A stretch of 64,000 nucleotides of DNA, from contig NZ_JAPMXC010000001.1 of assembly GCF_026624755.1 (NCBI RefSeq), positions 310,001 through 374,000 of the forward strand. The letters are read 5' to 3'. Source of the stretch: Robbsia betulipollinis (GTDB lineage Bacteria > Pseudomonadota > Gammaproteobacteria > Burkholderiales > Burkholderiaceae). This document shows positions 45,569-55,099 of the stretch, piece by piece; position 1 is the stretch's first letter, and every line of letters begins with the position of its first letter. The position numbers and the translations under genes were made by a program. Below the pieces are notes generated by a model. The model saw only the letters and a program-made list of their open reading frames with translations, made no database searches and was not told the origin of the DNA.

Positions 45569-46869
45569 TGTATTGGTTCAGGTCCAAACCCACGGCGCCC
45601 GGCGCCATCGAGATCCGCGGCGACATGGCCAGATCCGGGATCGAAAGGGTCTGCCTGTTGCTGTTGCGCAAGCTGCTCGCGCGCTGGACGGTGGGACGCC
45701 TGACGATCGTCACGCCGTCCGGCGCGACGCTGGTGCGGACGTCGGACGACGCCCGGCCCCATCCCGCCGCCGCCAGCCACGCGACGCTGACGATCCATCG
45801 CTGGCGCATGCTCCCGCGTCTGCTGCGGCACGGCGACATCGGCTTCGCGGAAAGCTACCTGGCGGGCGACTGGAGCAGCCCCGACGTCGCCGCGCTGATC
45901 GCCCTGGCGGCGCACAACCGCGATGCGCTCGACGCCACCATGGCCGGCAGCCTCGCGCGGCGCATCGGCGATCGGATCGGCCACTGGCGCCGCGCGAACA
46001 CGCGCGCGGGCAGCCGCCGCAATATCGTCGCGCACTACGACCTGGGCAACGCGTTCTACGAACGCTGGCTGGACGCGGGAATGGTCTATTCGTCGGCGCT
46101 CTATCGGCACGCGACGGATACGCTCGAAGAAGCCCAGGCGTGCAAGCTCGATGCGATCGTCGCGCAGCTCGATCTGCGTGGCGGCGAACGTGTGCTGGAA
46201 ATCGGTTGCGGCTGGGGCGCCCTCGCGCTGCGTCTGGCCGAAGCGGGGTGCGACGTCGTCGCGATCACGCTGTCGCCGGCGCAACAGGCGCTGGCCGCGC
46301 AGCGCGTCGCCGATGCCGGGCGCCAGGCGCAGGTCGACATCCGTCTCCAGGATTACCGGGACATCGAGGGGTCCTTCGACCGGATCGTGTCGATCGAAAT
46401 GTTCGAAGCGGTCGGCGAAGCGTACTGGACCACCTACTTCACGCAGTTGGCGGCGCGCCTCGCGCCCGGCGGCCGGGCGTTGCTACAGGTCATCACGATT
46501 GCCGAAAGCCGCTTCGCGGCCTATCGCCGCGACGTCGATTTCATCCAGCGCTATGTTTTTCCCGGCGGCATGCTGCCGCCACCCAGCCGCCTGCGCTCGC
46601 TGGCATGCGAGGCGGGCCTGGGCGTCGAAAGCGAGCAGCACTTCGGTGCGAGCTACGCGCGCACGCTCGCCGAGTGGCACCGGCGCTTCCTCAAGGAATG
46701 GCCTGTGCTGACCGCCCAGGGCTTCGACGACCGCTTCAAGCGGCTGTGGGAGTATTACCTGAAATATTGCGAAGGGGGTTTCGCCGCGGGTGCGATCGAC
46801 GTTGGTTTCTACCGGTTTCGGGCCCCGGGCGCGAGTGGTGGCAATGGGCAGGCGGCGCCGACGGCCTGA
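45568..46869 (+). CDS. cfa: Cyclopropane-fatty-acyl-phospholipid synthase family
   Basis: 433 residues, full CFA-synthase length. N-terminal region includes GDIGFAESYLAGDW; SAM site is VLEIGCGWGALALRLAEAG; IVSIEMFEAVGE and FIQRYVFPGGMLPP follow, with the terminal YYLKYCEGGF motif. It adds a methylene from SAM across a phospholipid double bond, or methylates such chains. GTG 45568 is set by AAGGAGG 7 bases upstream and overlaps the previous stop. Third gene of the RpoE-driven operon. Confidence 0.9.
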   Translation: MYWFRSKPTAPGAIEIRGDMARSGIERVCLLLLRKLLARWTVGRLTIVTPSGATLVRTSDDARPHPAAASHATLTIHRWRMLPRLLRHGDIGFAESYLAGDWSSPDVAALIALAAHNRDALDATMAGSLARRIGDRIGHWRRANTRAGSRRNIVAHYDLGNAFYERWLDAGMVYSSALYRHATDTLEEAQACKLDAIVAQLDLRGGERVLEIGCGWGALALRLAEAGCDVVAITLSPAQQALAAQRVADAGRQAQVDIRLQDYRDIEGSFDRIVSIEMFEAVGEAYWTTYFTQLAARLAPGGRALLQVITIAESRFAAYRRDVDFIQRYVFPGGMLPPPSRLRSLACEAGLGVESEQHFGASYARTLAEWHRRFLKEWPVLTAQGFDDRFKRLWEYYLKYCEGGFAAGAIDVGFYRFRAPGASGGNGQAAPTA

Positions 46870-46972
46870 GGTGGCGAACGAGCGGTCGTCCGGTCCGGGT
46901 GGCATGCGGTTTGCGTGGTCGCAAGTGTCCCTGGTGATGGAACCCCGTCACCGATCCGACCGGAGCCCACGC

Positions 46973-47281
46973 ATGAATGCATCCTCGAAAGATTCCCAGG
47001 CGCTGGAACGCGCGACCCTCAGCCCCGGACTGAGCGGCGACGAGAACGACGCCCGTTCGCCCAACCCCGCGCCCACCGGGCAGGCATCCGGCGCGCCGCA
47101 GACGCCCGTGGCGACCGGTACGGCCGAAAAGCCCGATGCGACGACGTTTCCCGACGCGTCGAAGCCGGGCGACGAGCCCGCTGCCGAGTCCGGCAAATCG
47201 GACAAGCCCAAGGTCCCCGTGCCGGCGCGCGACGCGCAGGGCGAACTGCCATCGCCCGACGCGGTGGGCGAAGCGGGCTGA
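46973..47281 (+). CDS. Low-complexity hypothetical protein
   Basis: 102 residues rich in Pro, Ala, Asp, Gly and Lys, with no predicted helix or signal. GGAG lies 7 bases before ATG 46973, which supports translation. The stretch contains many P, T, S and charged residues, typical of disordered proteins. No family recognised. Lies between the CFA gene and the glycogen debranching gene. Confidence 0.45.
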   Translation: MNASSKDSQALERATLSPGLSGDENDARSPNPAPTGQASGAPQTPVATGTAEKPDATTFPDASKPGDEPAAESGKSDKPKVPVPARDAQGELPSPDAVGEAG

Positions 47282-47490
47282 GCGGAACGACGGCGTGCAT
47301 TCCATTCCGCATGCCTTCGCACAGTCTGGCGCGAGAGCAACCGTCGGGCCGGGCGTAGATCCCGTGCCTACTCCCGGCCCCATGGCACCAGCGCGGCGAT
47401 GCACGTGGCGGGACCGAATCGCCGCGCGCCGGTATAGTATCTGTCCGACCGTGCGACGGTGACTCCCGTCGCGACAGAATGGAGGGATGC

Positions 47491-49578
47491 ATGAAGACGG
47501 CTCGCCATGCAGGAGAGTGGCTGGAGGCGGACGGTCTGGGCGGCTTCGCCTCGGGCCCTGCGAACGGCATACGCTCGCGCCGGTATCACGCGCTGTTGCT
47601 GCACGCGAGCGCCCCTCCCAGCGGGCGCATGGTGCTCGTCAACGGTGTCGAGGCCTGGTGGGAGGGGCCCGACGGGGCCGTCGCCCTGTCCACTCACCAT
47701 TACGCTCCCGACACCCTCCATCCGGACGGCACGCAGCGCATCGTCGGTTTCCATACCGATCCCTGGCCGACGTGGCGCTTCGCGCTGCCGGGCGGAATGC
47801 ACCTGCTGCACGACATCTTCGCCGCCGGCGACAGCGGCGATGTCATCCTGCGCTGGTGGCTCGTACCGGCGGCAGGCGCAGCGGCAGGGACGGCCGCCGA
47901 CGCGGTGCGCGCCCTCCCGGACACACCCGGTGCCGACGATGCCGGGCCTGCGGGTGACGGGTACCGCAATTCCGCGCGGTCCGGACGTCTGTTCGTGCGG
48001 CCCCTGCTGTCGGTGCGGGATTACCATGCGCTACACCGGCGCAACGACGCATTCGACTTCACGCCGGCCGGCGCGAACGGCCGGATCAGCTGGCGTCCCT
48101 ATGCGCATCGGCCGGCGGTATCGGCACTGAGCAACGGCGTCTATCGGCACGCGCCGGAATGGTTCGAACGGTTTCTCTACGACGACGAACGCGAGCGCGG
48201 TCTCGATGCCGTGGAGGATCTGGCGTCGCCCGGCATATTCTCGTTCGACCTCGACTGCGATCCCGCCGCCGATCCGTCGCGCGATGCCGCCGGGGAGCAG
48301 ACCGCCTCGTGCGCGGCTTTGCTGATCCTGCGCGCCGGCGACAGCCGCGACGTCCACGTCGCCCGGCGCGTGGCTGGCGCGGAACGGGACCGACGGGGGG
48401 AGCGGCAGCGCCGCGCGGCGGCTGCCGTGACGGCGCGCGGTGCCGCGATCGGCGCACTGTCCAACGCGGCCGGCCAGTATTTCGCCGAACGCGGGCAGGG
48501 CGCCACCCTCCTCGCCGGCTTTCCCTGGTTCACCGACTGGGGACGCGACACCTTCATTTCGCTGCGCGGTCTCGCGCTGGCGACCGGCCGCGAAAACCAG
48601 GCCGCGGCGATCCTGCGCGAATGGGCGACGACGGTCAGCGAGGGCATGCTGCCGAACCGCTTTCCCGACGAAGGCAGCACCCCCGAATACAATTCGGTGG
48701 ATGCCTCGCTCTGGTTCATCGTCGCGCTGCATGCCTATCTCCTCACGGGTCACGCGACGCCCGCGACCCGCGACATCCTGCAAGGCGCCGCGGAGCGCAT
48801 CCTCGACGGCTACCACGGCGGCACGCGCTTTGGCATCGGCGCCGGCGCGGACGGTCTGCTGCATGCCGGGGAACCCGGTTCGCAACTGACCTGGATGGAC
48901 GCGCGCGTCGGCCTCACACCGGTCACGCCGCGCATCGGCAAGCCCGTGGAGATCCAGGCGCTCTGGATCAATGCGCTGCGCATCGGCGCGACGTGGAACC
49001 CGCGCTGGCAGCCGCTCGCCGAGCGCGCCCAGGCCGCATTCGCCGGCCGTTTCGTCGATCCGGCGAGCGGCGCGCTGCACGATGTGGTGGATGTCGACGG
49101 CGTGGCCGGCACGGTCGACCGCAGCGTGCGGCCGAACCAGATCCTGGCGGTGGGCGGCCTGCCTTTCCAGGTCGTCGACGACGCCACCGCGCGCGCGGTG
49201 GTGGCCGTGGTCGAACGCGAACTCTGGACGCCGCTGGGATTGCGCACGCTGGCCTGCGCGGACCCTCGCTACATCGGCCGCTACACGGGTCCTCCCGAGT
49301 CCCGCGACAGTGCCTATCATCAGGGCACCGCGTGGCTCTGGCTGGCGGGGCCGTTCATCGAGGCGTGGCTGCGCGTGCATGCCCGTGGCGCGAACGCCGA
49401 GGCGGCGCGCGCCGAGGCACGCGCGCGGTTCGTCGCGCCGCTGGACGCGCATCTGCGCGAGGCGGGACTCGGACACCTGTCGGAGATCGCCGACGGCGAT
49501 GCGCCCCACACCCCGCGTGGCGCGCCGTTTCAGGCATGGTCGCTCGCCGAGCGGCTACGTATTGAAACCTTGCTTTGA
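47491..49578 (+). CDS. Glycogen-debranching amylo-alpha-1,6-glucosidase family
   Basis: 695 residues. The N-terminal domain starts EWLEADGLGGFASGPANGIRSRRYHALLL, the archaeal/bacterial GDE N-domain signature. The (alpha/alpha)6 C-terminal half shows FPWFTDWGRDTFISLRGL, the GH133-type acid site, and SAYHQGTAWLWLAGPF. It removes alpha-1,6 branches from glycogen or trims side chains. The ATG at 47491 has GGAGG 5 bases upstream, chosen over the ATG at 47479, which overlaps it. A GH63-type enzyme follows, so the pair forms a glucan-utilisation unit. Confidence 0.88.
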   Translation: MKTARHAGEWLEADGLGGFASGPANGIRSRRYHALLLHASAPPSGRMVLVNGVEAWWEGPDGAVALSTHHYAPDTLHPDGTQRIVGFHTDPWPTWRFALPGGMHLLHDIFAAGDSGDVILRWWLVPAAGAAAGTAADAVRALPDTPGADDAGPAGDGYRNSARSGRLFVRPLLSVRDYHALHRRNDAFDFTPAGANGRISWRPYAHRPAVSALSNGVYRHAPEWFERFLYDDERERGLDAVEDLASPGIFSFDLDCDPAADPSRDAAGEQTASCAALLILRAGDSRDVHVARRVAGAERDRRGERQRRAAAAVTARGAAIGALSNAAGQYFAERGQGATLLAGFPWFTDWGRDTFISLRGLALATGRENQAAAILREWATTVSEGMLPNRFPDEGSTPEYNSVDASLWFIVALHAYLLTGHATPATRDILQGAAERILDGYHGGTRFGIGAGADGLLHAGEPGSQLTWMDARVGLTPVTPRIGKPVEIQALWINALRIGATWNPRWQPLAERAQAAFAGRFVDPASGALHDVVDVDGVAGTVDRSVRPNQILAVGGLPFQVVDDATARAVVAVVERELWTPLGLRTLACADPRYIGRYTGPPESRDSAYHQGTAWLWLAGPFIEAWLRVHARGANAEAARAEARARFVAPLDAHLREAGLGHLSEIADGDAPHTPRGAPFQAWSLAERLRIETLL

Positions 49579-49595
49579 AACCCCGCTTTGAAACC
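49562..49595 (+). repeat. 13-nt tandem repeat at the 3' end of the debranching-enzyme gene
   Basis: Three copies of TTGAAACC at 49562, 49575 and 49588, each 13 bases apart. The stop codon TGA (49576-49578) lies inside the second copy, so gain or loss of one unit would change the protein end. Confidence 0.7.
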
Positions 49596-49663
49596 GTGCC
49601 GTGACGTCGGGCTGCGACGTCGCAGATGAAACTTGCCGGAACCGGCGACCTTCAGGAGAAAAG

Positions 49664-52348
49664 ATGTCCGTGCCTTCGCAAAACGTCCTCGATACGGCCG
49701 AAGGCCGCCGTCTGCATGCGGCGTCTCCCGGTCCCTGGCGCCGTTGGGGGCCGTATCTCAGCGAGCGGCAATGGGGCACCGTACGCGAGGACTACAGCCC
49801 GGGCGGCACCGCCTGGGACAGCTTCCCGCACGAGCATGCGCGCAGCCGCGCGTACCGCTGGGGCGAGGATGGCATTGCCGGTTTCGGGGACGAGCACCTG
49901 AACTGGTGCCTGAGCCTGGGTCTGTGGAACGGCAAGGATCACATCCTGAAGGAACGGCTGTTCGGCCTGACCAACGAGCAGGGCAACCACGGCGAGGACG
50001 TCAAGGAACTGTATTTCTTCCTCGACGGCACGCCGACCCACTCGTACATGCGCATGCTCTACAAGTATCCGCAGGCCGCCTTTCCCTACGCGGATCTGGT
50101 CGACGAGAACCGTCGCCGCTCGAACGAACTCCCCGAATACGAAATTCTCGACACCGGCGTGTTCGACGACGAGGCCTACTTCGACGTGACGATCGAATAC
50201 GCGAAAGCGGGCTCGGACGATCTGCTGATGCGGGTAACGGTGGAAAATCGCAGTCCGCACCCGGCGCTGTTGCATCTGCTGCCGCAATTCTGGGCCCGCA
50301 ACACCTGGTCCTGGGACACCAGCCGCAGCAAGCCGGAATTGCGGCTCACCGACGGCGCCGTGGTCGCGCGCAACCCGGAACTGCCGCATCAATATCGCTG
50401 GAGCGCCCAGGGCGACGCGCCGCAGGAATGGCTGTTCTGCGAGAACGAAACCAACATCGAACGGCTCTTCGGCTCCAAGGGCGATGGCCCCTACAAGGAC
50501 GGCTTCAACGACTACCTGGTGGACGGCAGGCCGGAGGCGATCCGGCGCGACAAGGGCAGCAAGGCGGGCGCGCACTGGCGCCTGGAAATGGCGGGCGGCG
50601 GGCGGCGCACGATCGGCATGCGCCTGCGCCGTGTCAGCCAGGACGCCCAGGCCGCAGAGGATTTCGATGCGGTCTTCGTGAAACGGCGCGCCGAAGCCGA
50701 CGAATACTACACCGCGCTGCAGCAGGATCTCGACGACGACGACGCGCGCCTGATACAGCGCCAGGCGATGGCCGGCATGCTCTGGTCGAAGCAGTTCTAT
50801 CATTTCGACGTCAAGCGCTGGCTGAACGGCGATGCCGCGCAACCCACGCCGCCGGCCTCCCGGCTGCACGGGCGCAACGCGGACTGGCGGCATCTGTCGA
50901 ACGCCGACATCATCTCGATGCCCGATACCTGGGAGTACCCGTGGTACGCGTCCTGGGACCTCGCCTTCCAGGCGGTCGCTTTCGCGCTGATCGACCCGGA
51001 CTTCGCGAAGAAGCAGTTGATCCTGCTGACGCAGGACCGCTTCATGCACCCGAACGGGCAATTGCCGGCCTACGAGTGGGCGTTCGGCGACGCGAACCCC
51101 CCGGTGCATGCGTGGGCGGTATGGCAGGTCTATCAGATGGACGCCAAACTCACCGGCAAGTTCGACCGGGTGTTTCTCGAACGGGCCTTTCACAAGCTGC
51201 TGCTGAACTTCGGCTGGTGGGTCAACCGCAAGGACGCCGAGGGCCGCAATCTGTTCCAGGGCGGCTTCCTGGGGCTGGACAACATCCAGATCTTCGACCG
51301 CTCCGCGCCGCTGCCCACTGGCGGGCGCATCGACCAGTCGGACGGCACCGCGTGGATGGCGGCCTACGCGCTCGACCTGATGAGCATCGGCCTGGAACTG
51401 GCGGCGGACAATGAAGCGTACGTCGATATTTCCGTGAAGTTCTTCGAGCATTTCCTCTACATCTCGGGCGCGATCAATGGCGCCGACGAGGCTGGCGCAA
51501 GCCTGTGGGACGAGCAGGACGAGTTCTTCTACGATGCGCTGAAGCTGCCCGACGGCACGTCCGTGCCGTTGAAAGTGCGCTCGATCGTCGGCCTCAGCCC
51601 CTTGTTCGCCGTGCATGTGCTCGACAGCGCCGCGGTGGGCAAGCTGCCGCGGCTCGAGGAACGCCTGCGCTGGTTCCTGCGCCACCGGCCCGACCTCGCG
51701 CAACTGGTTTCGCGCTGGTACGAGCCCGGCAAGGGCAATACGATGCTGTTGTCCCTGCTGCGCGGCCACCGGATGAAACGCCTGCTCACGCGCATGCTGG
51801 ACGAGGCCGAGTTCCTCTCCGACTATGGCGTGCGATCCCTGTCGCGCTACCACGAGCACTCTCCCTTCAAGCTCGATCACAACGGCGAGAGCTTCGGCAT
51901 CGAGTACACGCCCGCGGAGTCCGTGTCACGCACCTTCGGCGGCAACTCGAACTGGCGCGGCCCGATCTGGATGCCGGTGAACTATCTGCTGATCGAATCG
52001 CTGCAGGAATTCCACCGCTATTACGGCGACGAGTTCCGCGTCGAATACCCCACCGGGTCCGGCACCATGCTGTCGTTGAGCGAAATCGCCGATGCGCTGT
52101 CGGAGCGGCTGTGCGCGCTGTTTCGCAAGGACAGGAATGGTTTGCGGCCCGTCATGGCGGCATACCCGCTGCTCGCCGTCGATCCCCGCTCGGCGGATCT
52201 GGTGCTGTTCCACGAGTACTTCCATGGCGACAACGGCCGCGGATTGGGCGCCGCACATCAAACCGGGTGGACCAGCCTCGTTGCGCTGTTGCTGAAAAAC
52301 AAGCCCCGTCGGTCCGAAGATCAAAAAGCGTCCGGCGACGCGAAGTAA
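49664..52348 (+). CDS. GH63-like glucosidase (MGH1/mannosyl-oligosaccharide-glucosidase type)
   Basis: 894 residues, one long GH63/MGH1-like enzyme. Marks include WGPYLSERQWGTVREDYS, WEYPWYASWDLAFQAVAFALID, the WYEPGKGNTMLLSLLRGHR segment and SRTFGGNSNWRGPIWMPVNYLL. The family hydrolyses alpha-glucosidic bonds; the catalytic acid and base lie in the central (alpha/alpha)6 barrel. AGGAG lies 5 bases before the ATG. With the debranching enzyme it probably breaks down glycogen, trehalose or mannosyl-glucans. No signal peptide, so cytosolic. Confidence 0.87.
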   Translation: MSVPSQNVLDTAEGRRLHAASPGPWRRWGPYLSERQWGTVREDYSPGGTAWDSFPHEHARSRAYRWGEDGIAGFGDEHLNWCLSLGLWNGKDHILKERLFGLTNEQGNHGEDVKELYFFLDGTPTHSYMRMLYKYPQAAFPYADLVDENRRRSNELPEYEILDTGVFDDEAYFDVTIEYAKAGSDDLLMRVTVENRSPHPALLHLLPQFWARNTWSWDTSRSKPELRLTDGAVVARNPELPHQYRWSAQGDAPQEWLFCENETNIERLFGSKGDGPYKDGFNDYLVDGRPEAIRRDKGSKAGAHWRLEMAGGGRRTIGMRLRRVSQDAQAAEDFDAVFVKRRAEADEYYTALQQDLDDDDARLIQRQAMAGMLWSKQFYHFDVKRWLNGDAAQPTPPASRLHGRNADWRHLSNADIISMPDTWEYPWYASWDLAFQAVAFALIDPDFAKKQLILLTQDRFMHPNGQLPAYEWAFGDANPPVHAWAVWQVYQMDAKLTGKFDRVFLERAFHKLLLNFGWWVNRKDAEGRNLFQGGFLGLDNIQIFDRSAPLPTGGRIDQSDGTAWMAAYALDLMSIGLELAADNEAYVDISVKFFEHFLYISGAINGADEAGASLWDEQDEFFYDALKLPDGTSVPLKVRSIVGLSPLFAVHVLDSAAVGKLPRLEERLRWFLRHRPDLAQLVSRWYEPGKGNTMLLSLLRGHRMKRLLTRMLDEAEFLSDYGVRSLSRYHEHSPFKLDHNGESFGIEYTPAESVSRTFGGNSNWRGPIWMPVNYLLIESLQEFHRYYGDEFRVEYPTGSGTMLSLSEIADALSERLCALFRKDRNGLRPVMAAYPLLAVDPRSADLVLFHEYFHGDNGRGLGAAHQTGWTSLVALLLKNKPRRSEDQKASGDAK

Positions 52349-52451
52349 AGGACTTTTCCGACAGTCGCGGTTACTCAGACTTGCTAGGATGTCGCCTCCG
52401 CCGAAGGGTTCAGCCGAGCCGACATGCAATCTCGACGGGGAAGAGGACCTC

Positions 52452-52619
52452 ATGCGACTCTGGGTAGCGGTAACGGCTTGGTTGGCGCTCAACGCCGTCT
52501 ATGTGCTGGTGGCGGTCAGGCGGGCGCGGCGGAGCGATCCGCCCGCGGACGGCGAGACGCGCGCGCCGACGGGCCTGCTGACCGACGGACGGGCCGCCGA
52601 TCCCAACGCAGCGGACTGA
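52452..52619 (+). CDS. Small membrane protein, unknown function
   Basis: 55 residues: an N-terminal hydrophobic helix (MRLWVAVTAWLALNAVYVLV) followed by a charged, Asp/Ala/Gly-rich tail. AGAGG lies 5-9 bases before the ATG. No family recognised. It lies 104 bases after the GH63 gene and just before a converging gene. Confidence 0.55.
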   Translation: MRLWVAVTAWLALNAVYVLVAVRRARRSDPPADGETRAPTGLLTDGRAADPNAAD

Positions 52620-52671
52620 GGGGCGGCGGGCATCGGGCGCTGTCACGGGCCCGTGCCAGGGTTCGGCGGAG

Positions 52672-54570
52672 TCAGGCAGCGCATGCGCCGCTGCGTGCCT
52701 CCACAAGGGCGACCAGGGCGACCAGCGCGTCGCGCGTTGCGTCGACCACGCCGCGCCAGTCGCGCGGGACGGCCTGCCGGAACAACGTCGCGGTCGGATA
52801 CCAGGGGCTGTCGCGGCGCTCGCTCATCCAGCGCCAGTCGGACAGGTAGGGCAGCAGGATCCAGACCGGTCGCCCGAGCGCGCCGGCCAGGTGCGCCACC
52901 GCCGTATCCACCGAGATCACCAGATCGAGCGCGGCGACGCATGCGGCGGTGTCGAGAAAATCCCCGTCGAGCGGCGGCATGCGCAGTTCCGGCGCATGCT
53001 TCGCCGCCCACTGCCGATCGGCATCGCGCACCACGGGCTGCAACAGCACCGTCTCGACGCCCGGGACGCTCAGGACCGGCGCGAGCACCGCGAGCGGCAT
53101 CGAGCGCAGCGCGTCGTCGGCGAAATGGGGATTGCCCGACGGCACGATCCCCACGCGCAACGGGGGCCGGGCCGGAACGGCGGCCGTGGGCACGTCCCGG
53201 CCCTTGGCCGGCGCCCGAGCCGGGGCAGCGGAAGACGCCGCCAGATACGGAATCTCGGCGGGAATGGTGTCCAGTCGCGTACGCAATGCATGCGGCAATG
53301 ACATCAAGAGCGTGAAACGGTCGGTCTGCGGGCGCGGATCGCCTTGCTGGATCACTCGCACGCCCCAGCGCGCGGCCTGCGCCGCGACCAGTCGCAGCAG
53401 CGGCGGCTGAACCTCCACCACCACGTCGCGGGCGAGCGCGGCCAGGCGCGGCAGATAGCGCACGAACTGCAATGTGTCGCCCAACCCCTGTTCGGCCAGC
53501 ACCAGGATCGAACGCGTGTCGATCGCCTCGTCGCCGTTCCAGTAGTGTTCGCCCTGCCGCGCGGCGAAACGCGCGCTGTCGCGCCACTCGTAGGCGTCGA
53601 AGCCCCGTGCCAGTTCACCGCGGCGCAGCCGTATTCCCGCCTCGTCGAGCCAGGCCAGCGGCCAGTCCGGCCGCAGCGCCCGCGCGGCACGCAAACAGAC
53701 CAGCGCCGCGTCGTCCATGCGCTGCATGCACAGCGCACTCGCCATGTAGCGATACGCCGGGGCATAACGCGGGGCGACCTGCAGCGCGCGTTCGAAGCGA
53801 TCGACGGCGAAGGCGAACTCGCCCAGCGCCGCCAGCGCCTGTCCAAACAGCACGAGCGCCGCGGCATCGTCCGGATCCTGCGCGAACACCTGTTCCAGTT
53901 CTCCCACCGCCTGCAGGGGCCGCTGCAGACGCAGCAGGATGGTGGCCTTCGCCAGCAGCGCGGCGGTGTCCCACGGCGCCCGTTGCAGCACCTCTGTGAC
54001 GGCGTCCATCGCGTCCAGCGGACGGTGCAGCCCCAGAAAGACACGGGTACGCGCGAGGCCCCACAGCGCGAGCGCGCCGGCATGCCGTTCCGCTCGCGGC
54101 AGGTCGGCATGCCGGTCCAGCAAGGCCAGGGCGTCCTCGGAACGCGTCACCGCCACCAGGCACATGGCCTTGCCCGCCAGCGCCGCCATGCGCCAGTTCC
54201 GCGCCGCGGTCACCGCGATGGCCGCATCGAACACCGCGAGCGCCTGCTCGTGCAGCGCGAAGTGCGCGAGAGTGAACGCATGCTCGACGCGGATGAGCGC
54301 CAGCGCATCGCCCGGCGCAAGACACGCCGTCACGGTCTTGAAAAGGCCGAATGCCTCGTCGGCGTGCCCCTGCGCTGCCCGCTCGTGGGCGAGACGGCGC
54401 AAGGTCGCCAGGGTTCGCAGTGAGAAGCCATCGGGCAGGCTTCGCGTGGCGCCGTCGCTTCCCGCATCGTCCGATGCCGCCGCCATCGCCTCGCAGAATG
54501 CGACGAAAGGCGCGGCCCCGGCCCGGGCGTCGGGAAGCGGAAACGGCAAACCGCACAGGTCCGGTGACAT
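52672..54570 (-). CDS. TPR protein with glycosyltransferase-9-like C-terminal domain
   Basis: 632 residues from ATG 54570. Residues ~70-340 form about seven TPR-like repeats (HEQALAVFDAAIAV, FAVDRFERALQVAPRYAPAYRY and others). The C-terminal part has SILVLAEQGLGDTLQFVRYLPRLA, VGIVPSGNPHF and the late DLVISVDTAVAHLAGALGRPVW segment, as in heptosyltransferase-like glycosyltransferases fused to TPR. Such proteins often sit by flagellin genes and modify filament or surface sugars. No good ribosome site marks the start; upstream ATGs at 54624 and 54660 exist but their codons are AT-rich and unlike the rest. Confidence 0.8.
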   Translation of the reverse strand: MSPDLCGLPFPLPDARAGAAPFVAFCEAMAAASDDAGSDGATRSLPDGFSLRTLATLRRLAHERAAQGHADEAFGLFKTVTACLAPGDALALIRVEHAFTLAHFALHEQALAVFDAAIAVTAARNWRMAALAGKAMCLVAVTRSEDALALLDRHADLPRAERHAGALALWGLARTRVFLGLHRPLDAMDAVTEVLQRAPWDTAALLAKATILLRLQRPLQAVGELEQVFAQDPDDAAALVLFGQALAALGEFAFAVDRFERALQVAPRYAPAYRYMASALCMQRMDDAALVCLRAARALRPDWPLAWLDEAGIRLRRGELARGFDAYEWRDSARFAARQGEHYWNGDEAIDTRSILVLAEQGLGDTLQFVRYLPRLAALARDVVVEVQPPLLRLVAAQAARWGVRVIQQGDPRPQTDRFTLLMSLPHALRTRLDTIPAEIPYLAASSAAPARAPAKGRDVPTAAVPARPPLRVGIVPSGNPHFADDALRSMPLAVLAPVLSVPGVETVLLQPVVRDADRQWAAKHAPELRMPPLDGDFLDTAACVAALDLVISVDTAVAHLAGALGRPVWILLPYLSDWRWMSERRDSPWYPTATLFRQAVPRDWRGVVDATRDALVALVALVEARSGACAA

Positions 54571-55012
54571 AGGCGTGCAAATGAATGAAATTCGCCCATT
54601 GTCGGCGCGGAGTCCGCGCGACATTGCGTCAAATTGCGAGATAAAACGCCGCTTATTCATTTTTTCTGAATCGCCCGCAAAATCCGGACGCACTACGCGC
54701 GTCGGCATTAAATGCGTTTTGGCGCTAAAAATGTAGGATATTCTCGCTGAAACGCTTCGTAAAAAGCGACAAATCGCATACGCGCGTCGCCGGTCCGGGC
54801 ATTCGCGGAACGGCAGCCGCACGACGGCTGGACTCCCGTTTCACACGATCGTTTGTATTAAGGGTTGTAGGAGAGACACAACAATTATGAATGCGCCTCG
54901 CCCTTACCGAGTTTGTCTTAAAATTCGGCTATGATCATTTCGGGTTTGGACAGGTCCCGTGGAAAAACCCGGGAATTGTCCTACACGGAGTCACTGACGG
55001 ACGGAGAAACCG
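54571..55012. other. AT-richer divergent region before the two-component genes
   Basis: About 440 bases between the TPR gene and the leader ORF. AGGAG near 54869 precedes a 15-codon frame (ATG 54887) that ends after CGGCTATGA; I do not call it a gene. No sigma-28 or sigma-54 promoter was convincing by eye. Confidence 0.4.
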
Positions 55013-55099
55013 ATGCGTGTCGCTACACCTGGCATCGATGCCAATTACCCGTTTTTCATGCTTCGCACCTTGACTGGCGTCAGCGATTTTGTCTTCTGA
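55013..55099 (+). CDS. 28-codon leader ORF overlapping the histidine-kinase start
   Basis: ATG 55013 has GGAG 6 bases upstream (ACGGAGAAACCG). It encodes MRVATPGIDANYPFFMLRTL plus eight more residues and ends at TGA 55097-55099. The kinase frame begins with TTG at 55089, so the two overlap by 11 bases in different frames. Translation of the leader could bring ribosomes to the kinase, which has no ATG or ribosome site of its own. A +1 shift at the TGA would also join the two frames. Confidence 0.4.
   Translation: MRVATPGIDANYPFFMLRTLTGVSDFVF

Noticed and set aside
50000-51880. Long minus-strand frame (742 residues) opposite the GH63 gene
   Set aside because: No motif, no start signal; the plus strand carries the glycosidase motifs throughout.
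54887-54935. 15-codon frame after an AGGAG
   Set aside because: The spacing to ATG is too long (~15 bases) and the peptide has no recognisable feature.
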